From: Pseudomonadota bacterium | GTDB taxonomy: Bacteria > Pseudomonadota > Gammaproteobacteria > Competibacterales > Competibacteraceae | Reading direction: 5' to 3' | DNA length: 13,340 bases | Assembly: GCA_018262135.1 (NCBI GenBank) | Contig: JAGTSD010000034.1 | Span: forward strand, 1-13,340 | Shown: one piece after another, positions 7,855 through 13,340 of the stretch | How positions within the stretch are numbered: position 1 is the first letter of the stretch | How the letters are laid out: each line of letters starts with the position of its first letter | The notes under the pieces: model-generated | The model's database searches: none | What the model was told of the DNA's origin: nothing | What the model saw: the letters and a program-made list of their open reading frames with translations, nothing else | Made by a program: the position numbers and the translations under genes

Positions 7855-8418
7855 TCAGCGCACCGGAGTCAGGATATCGACCGGCATTTGCACCGCGTGG
7901 GACTTTCCGAGCATGGTCAATAACACCTGCGCCCGACGTTCGCCGTCCTGGCTCAACAATTCCGCCTCGTAGCCGGCGAACGGTCCTTCGAGAATCCGCA
8001 CCCGGGAACCCGGAACCAGCGGCTCCGGCAGGTCCAGCGTACCGTCGGACGCCGCGCAGAGCCGCTGCAATTCGGCGATCAGCGCATCGGGCACCGGGCG
8101 GGGCTCGCCGCCGAAACGGACCAGGCCCACCACACCGCGGGTCGAACGAATCGGCGCCAGATTGTCTTCGCCCAGCGTGGCCTGCAGGAACAGATAGCGC
8201 GGAAACATCGGCTCGACCACCTCGCGCCACTGCCCGCGCAGCCGCCGCCGCACCCGCACCTTGGGCAGAAACGTCGTAAATCCCTGCCGCTCCAGTTGTT
8301 CGGCCGCCTCCATCTCCCGGCGTGGCTTGCTGAACACCGCGAACCAGCGCGGGGCAGGACAGGCTTGGGATGGGTCGGACAACCGGTTCTCCAGGGTCAG
8401 CATCACGGGGACTGGCAT
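7855..8418 (-). CDS. rfaH: RfaH-type transcription antiterminator (NusG paralogue)
   Basis: A cytosolic elongation factor. RfaH is recruited to RNA polymerase at an ops element and lets it read through long operons for LPS, capsule and exopolysaccharide. It has 187 residues from ATG 8418 (E. coli 162). Seen: NGN domain from RWFAVFSKPRREMEAAEQL (24-42) through EPMFPRYLFLQ (69-79), TRGVVGLVRFGG (93-104), then a C-terminal KOW-type domain from about 134 (LVPGSRVRILEGPFAG). The EPxFPxYLF and RGVxxxVRFG wording is RfaH-like rather than NusG-like. The start is uncertain: GGAGGG lies 11 bases before ATG 8418; GTG 8406, ATG 8403 and an upstream ATG at 8466 are alternatives, and homology begins only near residue 24. 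It is head of the minus-strand run toward cysD and divergent from the lipoprotein gene. Confidence 0.9.
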   Translation of the reverse strand: MPVPVMLTLENRLSDPSQACPAPRWFAVFSKPRREMEAAEQLERQGFTTFLPKVRVRRRLRGQWREVVEPMFPRYLFLQATLGEDNLAPIRSTRGVVGLVRFGGEPRPVPDALIAELQRLCAASDGTLDLPEPLVPGSRVRILEGPFAGYEAELLSQDGERRAQVLLTMLGKSHAVQMPVDILTPVR

Positions 8419-8429
8419 TCTAGCGGGCG

Positions 8430-8435
8430 CCCTCC
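8430..8435 (-). promoter_or_regulatory. Likely ribosome binding site for rfaH
   Basis: GGAGGG on the minus strand, 11 bases before ATG 8418. It is slightly far but is the best site near any candidate start and is the main reason for choosing 8418. Confidence 0.5.
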
Positions 8436-8441
8436 GCCAAG

Positions 8442-8459
8442 GAAAGCCGGATCGCTTTC
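8442..8459. other. Inverted repeat in the divergent rfaH/lipoprotein intergenic region
   Basis: GAAAGC (8442-8447) and GCTTTC (8454-8459) form a perfect 6-bp stem with a 6-base loop. It lies between two divergent starts, so it could be an operator or a leader hairpin; nothing else supports either role. Confidence 0.35.
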
Positions 8460-8466
8460 TCTCCAT

Positions 8467-8489
8467 GAAGAGCAGCGAAGAGCAGCGAA
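8467..8489 (+). repeat. Tandem 10-bp repeat GAAGAGCAGC
   Basis: Perfect copies lie at 8467-8476 and 8477-8486, followed by the first three bases of a third. It sits 17 to 39 bases upstream of the lipoprotein ATG at 8506, in the short divergent promoter region. Confidence 0.6.
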
Positions 8490-8505
8490 CGCTAAACTAT
8501 CAGCC

Positions 8506-8997
8506 ATGCCGTCTTCACCTCACCCTCTCATCCTCCTGCTCGCGCCGGCTCTGTTGCTGGCGGCGAGCGGTTGCCAGACTTTGCCGGACGCTGCCCTGCC
8601 AGCGACCGATCCTTTGATCCAGGTCAATACCGCCGTCAACCGGCAGGGCCGATCCTGCCCGGACGATGCCTGTCTGGACGACTGGCCAGACGTTGCCGAT
8701 CTGGAACAGCTCGAGTATTGGGATTGCAAGGCTTACGCCGTCGCCAAGGCCGACCGCCTGATCCGCCAGCACGGTTACCAGCCGGCGCGGCTGGAATATG
8801 TGTTGATCGAGGGGCCACCGTTGCGGGTCACCCACGCCGCGTTGCTGGTGGACGGCCGCTGGGTATTGGACAGCGGCCTGCGCTGCCAGGTCTGCGGACT
8901 GGAGCGCTTCGCCGCCGGATTGCGCGTCACTGGCCGGCTGCCGGTAACGGAACTGCCCTATCTACGGCGGGTACAGCGGGTAACGAAGCACCGCTAG
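8506..8997 (+). CDS. Putative lipoprotein with transglutaminase-like cysteine peptidase (BTLCP/LapG-like) core
   Basis: A 163-residue protein. The N terminus has a hydrophobic stretch (8-20) ending in AASGC, a plausible lipobox with Cys23 as the lipidated residue, so it is probably anchored on the periplasmic side. The core reads YWDCKAYAVAKADRLIRQHG (71-90), THAALLVDGRWVLDS (109-123). This matches the bacterial transglutaminase-like cysteine proteinase pattern, with a candidate triad Cys74, His110, Asp122 at spacings close to those I recall for LapG (about 37 and 17). The acidic residues that usually follow the Cys (DCEDY) are replaced by KAY, so calcium dependence as in LapG is doubtful. 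The frame is open further upstream to 8296, overlapping rfaH antisense; ATG 8506 gives the sensible signal peptide. Convergent with the ligase gene (19 bases apart). The substrate is unknown; family assignment is moderately secure. Confidence 0.72.
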   Translation: MPSSPHPLILLLAPALLLAASGCQTLPDAALPATDPLIQVNTAVNRQGRSCPDDACLDDWPDVADLEQLEYWDCKAYAVAKADRLIRQHGYQPARLEYVLIEGPPLRVTHAALLVDGRWVLDSGLRCQVCGLERFAAGLRVTGRLPVTELPYLRRVQRVTKHR

Positions 8998-9016
8998 CAT
9001 TCCGTTTCAGCTTCCC

Positions 9017-10405
9017 TCACTCCGCGAACGGATTGGCCTGGTTTTCCGGCGGGATCGGCTGCTCCGACAGCGGCTTGCTTTCGCTTTCGCCGACCGTTTC
9101 CCGCCCCCGGGATGACCGGCGCCGCTCCTCGTCCAGCGGATGGTGCAAAAACACCGTCGCCAGGAACGCCGCAAACACCGCATTGGCTGGAATTCGCAGA
9201 TTGAAGTCCACCAGGGTGTGCAGCATCATCAGGAACAGCGCGATCCCCGCCCCGGCCTGGGCAAATCGGAACGGCGTCCATTCGCCCTGTTTCCATACCC
9301 GCCCCCACTGGCGAACGTAGAACAGCAGCCAGACCACCACCAGCACTGCGGCCATCAGTCCGAATTCCAGCAGCCATTCCAGATAATCGTTGTGGGCGCG
9401 GTTGATGGTGACGCCGGGGAAATCCGCCGGATGAAACCGCCGCATGACGTCCACGAAAGTCCCCGCGCCGCTGCCCAGCGGAAAGAATTCGCCAATCGCC
9501 TGCGTGGTGGCGTCGAATATCTTCCAGCGCCCATCCTCGATGGGATCTTGCAGGGTAAACCGGCTCCACACCGGCGCCAGTCCGATCAGGCCCGCCAACC
9601 CCACCCCAACAGCGGTAAAAGTTCCCATCAGTCCGTAAACATTGCGTCCGCCCAGCCGGTAGGAGAATGTCAGGGTACAGAGCAGAATACCCAGCATCGC
9701 CAGGCTCACTCCAGCCCGGGAGCGGGTAAAAATCAGCCCCAGCAAAATGGCGATGGTCGCCGCGCCAAACAGCGCCGCCTGGTTGAGGCGCGCCACGCTG
9801 AACCGGGCCAGCCACTGCCGGAACGTGCGCCCGCGCCGTCCCCCCCGGCTACCGCTGGCATGGGAGGGCCGACCGTGGCCGACCGTGGCCGCCAGCAGCG
9901 CCAAGCCCATCGGCAACGCCATCTCCAGCAGACCGGCCAGGTGATTGCGGTTGATGTAGGTACCCGAGGCGCTGTCACCCATCAGGGTATTGCCCAGCCG
10001 AAATACGCTGTCCGACCCATCGCCGTACTGGATCAGCCCCAGCAACGCTTCAGCGGTCGCGATACCCAGAAACACCAGCACCAGCCGCAACAATGGCTGG
10101 CTGGTCAGATGAATCGCCGCCAGAAATACGGCCAGCGGCGGCAACAGCGCCAGCCAGGCGGATTCGGTCAACAGGAACAGCAACGCCAGAAAAATCCACC
10201 CAGAGCGAGACAACGGTTGCTCCACCGTCGGCGGCGACCAGAAGCGCCAGACCAGCAACGCCAGCGCCGCCAGTTCCATCACCAGCAGCGACAACGGCCG
10301 GTTGCCAGCCCGAAACAGCGGTGCGAACACCAGCAGCGCGATGAGCCCATAAAAAAGAACCGTGCCAGAGTCAGCAACACGGTTTGGTTTAATATCCGAC
10401 ATCAT
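9017..10405 (-). CDS. O-antigen ligase/polymerase (Wzy/WaaL) family membrane protein
   Basis: A polytopic inner-membrane protein of 462 residues. The family either polymerises undecaprenyl-linked repeat units (Wzy) or transfers finished glycan to an acceptor (WaaL or O-linked glycoprotein ligase). Seen: about ten to twelve hydrophobic segments; SGTYINRNHLAGLLEMALP (147-165), typical of the family; FTRSRAG (226-232); and a long periplasmic loop (about 278-345). The loop has GSGAGTF (311-317) and NRAHNDYLEWLLEFG (335-349), the loop that carries the catalytic Arg/His residues. The C-terminal 40 residues are charged and probably cytosolic. The start ATG at 10405 is followed by a second in-frame ATG; the ribosome site is weak. 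It is third in the run J-domain gene, TPR gene, ligase, with 104 bases before it. Polymerase and ligase cannot be told apart from sequence alone. Confidence 0.87.
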   Translation of the reverse strand: MMSDIKPNRVADSGTVLFYGLIALLVFAPLFRAGNRPLSLLVMELAALALLVWRFWSPPTVEQPLSRSGWIFLALLFLLTESAWLALLPPLAVFLAAIHLTSQPLLRLVLVFLGIATAEALLGLIQYGDGSDSVFRLGNTLMGDSASGTYINRNHLAGLLEMALPMGLALLAATVGHGRPSHASGSRGGRRGRTFRQWLARFSVARLNQAALFGAATIAILLGLIFTRSRAGVSLAMLGILLCTLTFSYRLGGRNVYGLMGTFTAVGVGLAGLIGLAPVWSRFTLQDPIEDGRWKIFDATTQAIGEFFPLGSGAGTFVDVMRRFHPADFPGVTINRAHNDYLEWLLEFGLMAAVLVVVWLLFYVRQWGRVWKQGEWTPFRFAQAGAGIALFLMMLHTLVDFNLRIPANAVFAAFLATVFLHHPLDEERRRSSRGRETVGESESKPLSEQPIPPENQANPFAE

Positions 10406-10495
10406 TCGAGAATTTCTTAATATCGGTCGTCTTTACCCATCGCATCGTCGTGATCACCGCGATGGCCCCCAAAACACTACAGACCACTGGCGCAC

Positions 10496-10516
10496 CTACT
10501 CCCAATTCCCTACTCC
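10496..10516 (-). repeat. Three degenerate heptamers overlapping a stop codon
   Basis: On the minus strand two GGAGTAG units (10510-10516 and 10496-10502) flank one GGAATTG unit (10503-10509). The TAG of the first unit is the stop codon of the TPR/jelly-roll gene. The GGA-starting period-7 pattern resembles the repeats near ydfG. Confidence 0.65.
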
Positions 10517-11760
10517 TGCCGGATGATGGCCAGATCATCAAACCAGGCCCCTCCCAGCGCCTCGAAGTCCAGTTCCACCCGGCCATCCAGTTCCAGCCGC
10601 AGCAATTGTGCAGCACACCCCCGATCAGGTATGACGAAATCCACGGCGAAACTCCGCCATTCATCCGAACCCAGGAACGGCTCGCTTTCGGCCAGGACCG
10701 TGTTCGTACCGAAACACCGCACTCGCCAGCGCAATCCCCGTTCACTCTTGAGGCCATCCGGCCGCGCCCGTCCCTGCAAACGGTAGCGTCCCCCATCCAG
10801 GAACAGGTGCTGAAAAACATGCTGAAACCGCACCCGCTCGCCGTTGAAGCTGACGTGCAGCGCCTTGTCACCGCGCGCGCCATAGGTTTCGAGGATTTCG
10901 ACCGTCGCTCCCCGGGGTGATGAGAATCGCCAGTCAAAGCCGGCATGGGTAACCAGCTCTTCGAAACTGCCGTTATACACGTTGCCCAGCACTTTGGTCT
11001 GTCGCTCGTCCAGACCATTCAACCAGGCCAGATAGGCTTCGAACCAGCGGTTTTCCTTCCACAAACGATCCAGATAAGCTCGCTGTTCGTCCGCCACCGG
11101 CAAGGCGCCCTGGCGATTGCGGCTTTGGTAGAGAAACACGACCGTCTCCGGCTGGATCGCTTTCGTAGCCGCGTGGGCGAAAAATCGGTCCCACCATTCC
11201 GGCGGATCAGCCAGCAAAGGTTGCAACAGAGGTTGGGTGGCGGGGTTTTCGGCCAGTTGCAGCAGCAGCGGAAACAGTTGGGCAGCCGTCTCCGGTCGGG
11301 TACGCAACAGCACGCGCCAGCGCGCCAGCGCCCGATCCGGCCGCTCCTGCCCCAGCCAGAACTCGGCCGAGCGCGCCAGTGCCGGACTGCGCAACGGCCC
11401 CAGCGCGTCGGCGATTTCCACCAGTTTCACAGCCATCGCTTGCCGCCCGGTCCTGGCCCACTGCCCGGCCAGCGCCAGATAGACCAGGGCGTCGGTGGGA
11501 TTGGCCCAGGCCGCCGCACGCAACAGGCGCTCGGCCTCGGCCGGTTCGCTTGCGCTCAGCGCCATTCCCTGCTGGTACAGCGCCACCGGCTGATCGCCGC
11601 GCCAGCGCAGCGCACCGATGGCGGCTTCGGGCGTCTCCTGGCCGGCGTAATGATCGGCCAGACCGTTCACCAGCACCCGCCACCCCAGTACTCCAGCAAG
11701 GAGCAACAACCCCGCACCCTGGATAGCCCTTATCCCGATCCGCCCACCACCGATGGTCAT
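10510..11760 (-). CDS. Membrane-anchored TPR-like protein with C-terminal jelly-roll (carbohydrate-binding-like) domain
   Basis: A 416-residue protein without a family name I can give with certainty. Seen: one N-terminal hydrophobic anchor (about 11-33) with basic residues before it, so the rest is probably periplasmic. An Ala/Leu-rich helical region (about 45-255) has TPR-like pairs such as ALYQQGMAL, AERLLRAAAWANPTDALVYL and RALARWRVLLRTRPE. The C-terminal domain (about 260-416) begins with NVYNGSFEE and has FDWRF, a beta-rich middle (LHVSFNGERVRFQH, YRLQGRARPDG) and ends GGAWFDDLAI. That start and end are typical of jelly-roll carbohydrate-binding modules fused to bacterial enzymes and EPS proteins. 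The ATG at 11760 lies 18 bases from the end of the J-domain gene, with GAGGG some 11 bases upstream. The neighbouring ligase suggests a role in glycan assembly or export. Domain calls are by pattern only. Confidence 0.72.
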   Translation of the reverse strand: MTIGGGRIGIRAIQGAGLLLLAGVLGWRVLVNGLADHYAGQETPEAAIGALRWRGDQPVALYQQGMALSASEPAEAERLLRAAAWANPTDALVYLALAGQWARTGRQAMAVKLVEIADALGPLRSPALARSAEFWLGQERPDRALARWRVLLRTRPETAAQLFPLLLQLAENPATQPLLQPLLADPPEWWDRFFAHAATKAIQPETVVFLYQSRNRQGALPVADEQRAYLDRLWKENRWFEAYLAWLNGLDERQTKVLGNVYNGSFEELVTHAGFDWRFSSPRGATVEILETYGARGDKALHVSFNGERVRFQHVFQHLFLDGGRYRLQGRARPDGLKSERGLRWRVRCFGTNTVLAESEPFLGSDEWRSFAVDFVIPDRGCAAQLLRLELDGRVELDFEALGGAWFDDLAIIRQE

Positions 11761-11778
11761 CGTTCGATCCGCCCTCGC

Positions 11779-13340
11779 TCAACTCTCCGGCCAGTCGTAC
11801 TCGATCGCTTCGATCAACACTTGACTGTCGCGCTTTTGCACGGTGAAGCGAATGCTGCCCCCCATCCGATGCGCTTCCCCGTTGTCACGCCGCCGCAACT
11901 GTAACTCATAATAGCCGGAACCGCTGGCGGACTGGCCATGATAGCGCCAGCGCAGGTCGCGCAACCACAAGCCCCGGATATGATGCGCGGCGAACAGGGC
12001 CGCGTAATCCCCGCGAATACGACCGCGCGCGCCAGCCGCGAACAACGCCATAACTCCGTTCAGATCGCCCCGCTGGTACGCGCGAGTGTAACGGCTCATC
12101 AGGCTTTCCAGCTCGCTGGGGGTCAAATCGCGCTGTTCGGGAGCCGTCGCCGTGGCCATTGGAGCCGCCGCCTCCCGTCGCGCTCGCTCTGCCCGCGCCT
12201 GTTCAGCCCGCGCCCGTTGGGCCTTCAATTGTTCCTCCAGGCGCTGCCGCTCGGCCTGCATCCCCTCCATTTTCGCCTGCTCGATCCTGGCCTGTTCGGT
12301 TCTGGCCTGTTCGGCCTGCAATCGCTCCAGCCGTTGCCGCTCGATCCGCAGTGCCTCGGCCAACCTTTCGGCCTTGGCCTGCTCGGCCTGCAAGGCCTCC
12401 AGCCGTCGCCGTTCCGCCGATTCCCGTTCGGTTCTGATCTGCTCCACCCGCGCCTGCTCGGCTTGCAACTGCGCCAACCGCTGTTGTTCGACCGCCAGCC
12501 GTTCGGCCCGCGCCTGCTCCATCCGTGCCTGCTCGATTTTGACCTGCTCCTCGAGCCGGGCACGGTCCGCTCGCATTTTTTCCAGCAGTGCCTCTTCAGC
12601 CGCGATCTGTTGCCGGCGGCTTTGTTCCCACTGCTCGCGCGCCTCCCGGGCCTGGGCAATCTGCTGCCGGGCCTGTTGCTCGCGCTGTTCCAGCGCTTGC
12701 CAGTCCGGCGCAACCAAAAATGGACCAAGCGCCCCCGGGTCCGTCGCCGACGCGATGCTGGACTCCGGGACCGTCGCCACGCCCGAGGAGGGAGCGGAGT
12801 TCATGGCGCCGGTCGGCTCGAATCCACTTCGGCTGATTGAAAATTGATCCAGGTAGAATCCCACCAGCGCCATCATCGCCACCAGACTCAATCCACCCCA
12901 CACCAGTTGCAGCAGCCACCGGCGCCGCGCCCGGGGCCGTCGTCCCGGCTGAGGGCGGCTGGAGAGCGGTCCGGGGCGTTCGACAGCCCCTTCCGCCGAC
13001 GGGTGAACCGTATCCGGGACGGGACCAGGGCGAGGATCGGGCTGGCTGTCCGGAATAGCGCGGTCGGGCGTCCGGGACAATGCGGTCCAGGCCTCATTGA
13101 TCCGGCTGGCGTAATGATCGGTCCAGGTTTCGCGGCCCGCGGCGCGGTCGGGATGAAACAGCCGCATCAACAGGCGGTAGTGCTCCTTGATTTGCTCCAG
13201 AGGAACGCCGGGCTCGACGCCGAGGACCCGATGCGGATCGGCGCCCCGGACGAGGCACCACTGCTGGATGCAGAAGCGCGCCGCATCCCGCAGTTCCTGG
13301 GACTTGGCGCCGGTCTGCCGAATCCCCGCCTCAAGCGCCT
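11779..13340 (-). CDS. Membrane J-domain protein with long coiled coil and NTF2-like C-terminal domain, 5' end cut by window edge
   Basis: The frame has no stop up to the right edge, so the N terminus is missing; 519 residues are visible. Seen in order: a J domain (about 34-88) with DPHRVLGV, the HPD triad in LFHPDR (60-65) and INEAWTALS; a Pro/Arg-rich linker (about 89-140); one transmembrane helix (about 141-163, LLQLVWGGLSLVAMMALVGF). Then comes a Ser/Gly/Pro linker, a highly charged Glu/Gln/Arg/Ala coiled coil (about 213-390) with repeated QAEQAR and EQAR units, and a C-terminal domain (about 405-519). That last domain begins LTPSELESLMSRYTRAYQRGD and looks like a SnoaL/NTF2-like fold. 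By the positive-inside rule the J domain should be cytosolic and the coil and C-terminal domain periplasmic. J domains stimulate DnaK ATPase. It is first of the run with the TPR gene and ligase. An internal TTG/ATG at 13170-13165 cannot be the start, since it would split the J domain. Confidence 0.8.
   Translation of the reverse strand, partial: ALEAGIRQTGAKSQELRDAARFCIQQWCLVRGADPHRVLGVEPGVPLEQIKEHYRLLMRLFHPDRAAGRETWTDHYASRINEAWTALSRTPDRAIPDSQPDPRPGPVPDTVHPSAEGAVERPGPLSSRPQPGRRPRARRRWLLQLVWGGLSLVAMMALVGFYLDQFSISRSGFEPTGAMNSAPSSGVATVPESSIASATDPGALGPFLVAPDWQALEQREQQARQQIAQAREAREQWEQSRRQQIAAEEALLEKMRADRARLEEQVKIEQARMEQARAERLAVEQQRLAQLQAEQARVEQIRTERESAERRRLEALQAEQAKAERLAEALRIERQRLERLQAEQARTEQARIEQAKMEGMQAERQRLEEQLKAQRARAEQARAERARREAAAPMATATAPEQRDLTPSELESLMSRYTRAYQRGDLNGVMALFAAGARGRIRGDYAALFAAHHIRGLWLRDLRWRYHGQSASGSGYYELQLRRRDNGEAHRMGGSIRFTVQKRDSQVLIEAIEYDWPES
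12170..12705 (-). repeat. Coiled-coil repeat region within the J-domain gene
   Basis: This stretch encodes about 178 residues made almost only of Glu, Gln, Arg, Ala and Leu with repeats such as LQAEQAR, EQARxEQAR and ERQRLE. At DNA level a segment reading GCCTGCTCGGCCTGCAA on the plus strand recurs with small changes near 12306, 12376 and 12452. The repeats may vary in number between strains and create long open antisense frames that are not genes. Confidence 0.7.

Noticed and set aside
9140..10420. Plus-strand open frame of 426 codons rich in Gln, Arg and Pro
   Set aside because: It is antisense to the ligase-family gene; low-complexity composition and no start context.
10779..10790. Second ops-like stretch (ACGGTAGCGT) on the plus strand
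   Set aside because: It lacks the leading GG of ops and lies antisense within the TPR/jelly-roll gene.
11938..12840. Plus-strand open frames over the coiled-coil region
   Set aside because: The repeated codons of the coiled coil leave several antisense frames free of stops; their Leu/Pro or Cys/Ser-rich products look like no known protein.
13173..13184. ops-like sequence GGCGGTAGTGCT on the plus strand
   Set aside because: It breaks the conserved T near the end of ops and lies on the antisense strand inside the J-domain codons, with no operon leader following it.

Overview
The window is about 13.3 kb of GC-rich, tightly packed chromosomal DNA from a proteobacterium, most likely a gammaproteobacterium. 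ParE, the YdfG-type dehydrogenase, CysD and RfaH all read very close to the Escherichia coli proteins as I remember them. An environmental lineage of the Chromatiales/Competibacteraceae kind is possible, but that is a guess. I see no tRNA, rRNA, CRISPR array, insertion sequence or phage gene. The longest gene-free stretch is the 192 bases between parE and ydfG.

Layout: parE (minus strand) is nearly complete and runs off the left edge a few codons before its expected stop. A heptamer-repeat intergenic region separates it from ydfG (plus). Then comes a run of five minus-strand genes, listed in transcription order from right to left: rfaH (8418-7855), cysD (7751-6855), a fused cysN-cysC (6855-4933), an elyC-like DUF218 gene (4887-4108) and a wecA-like polyprenyl-phosphate sugar-1-phosphate transferase (3989-2832). 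cysD and cysNC overlap in TAATG. A small lipoprotein gene with a transglutaminase-like cysteine-peptidase core (8506-8997, plus) is divergent from rfaH. A second minus-strand run, again right to left, holds a membrane J-domain protein with a long coiled coil (open at the right edge), a TPR/jelly-roll-like membrane-anchored protein and an O-antigen ligase/polymerase-family membrane protein.

Taken together, the part from wecA to the right edge looks like an envelope or exopolysaccharide region. WecA-type priming of undecaprenyl phosphate, an ElyC homologue, a Wzy/WaaL-type enzyme and the RfaH antiterminator all fit long polysaccharide operons. CysD and CysNC make PAPS, the universal sulfate donor. 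Their position among glycan genes allows the inference that the polymer is sulfated, although the same enzymes also serve cysteine synthesis and no sulfotransferase or cysH is visible here. The least familiar part is the J-domain/TM/coiled-coil/NTF2-like protein followed 17 bases later by the TPR/jelly-roll protein and then the ligase. Two intergenic stretches carry degenerate GGA-starting heptamer repeats, one of which supplies a stop codon.
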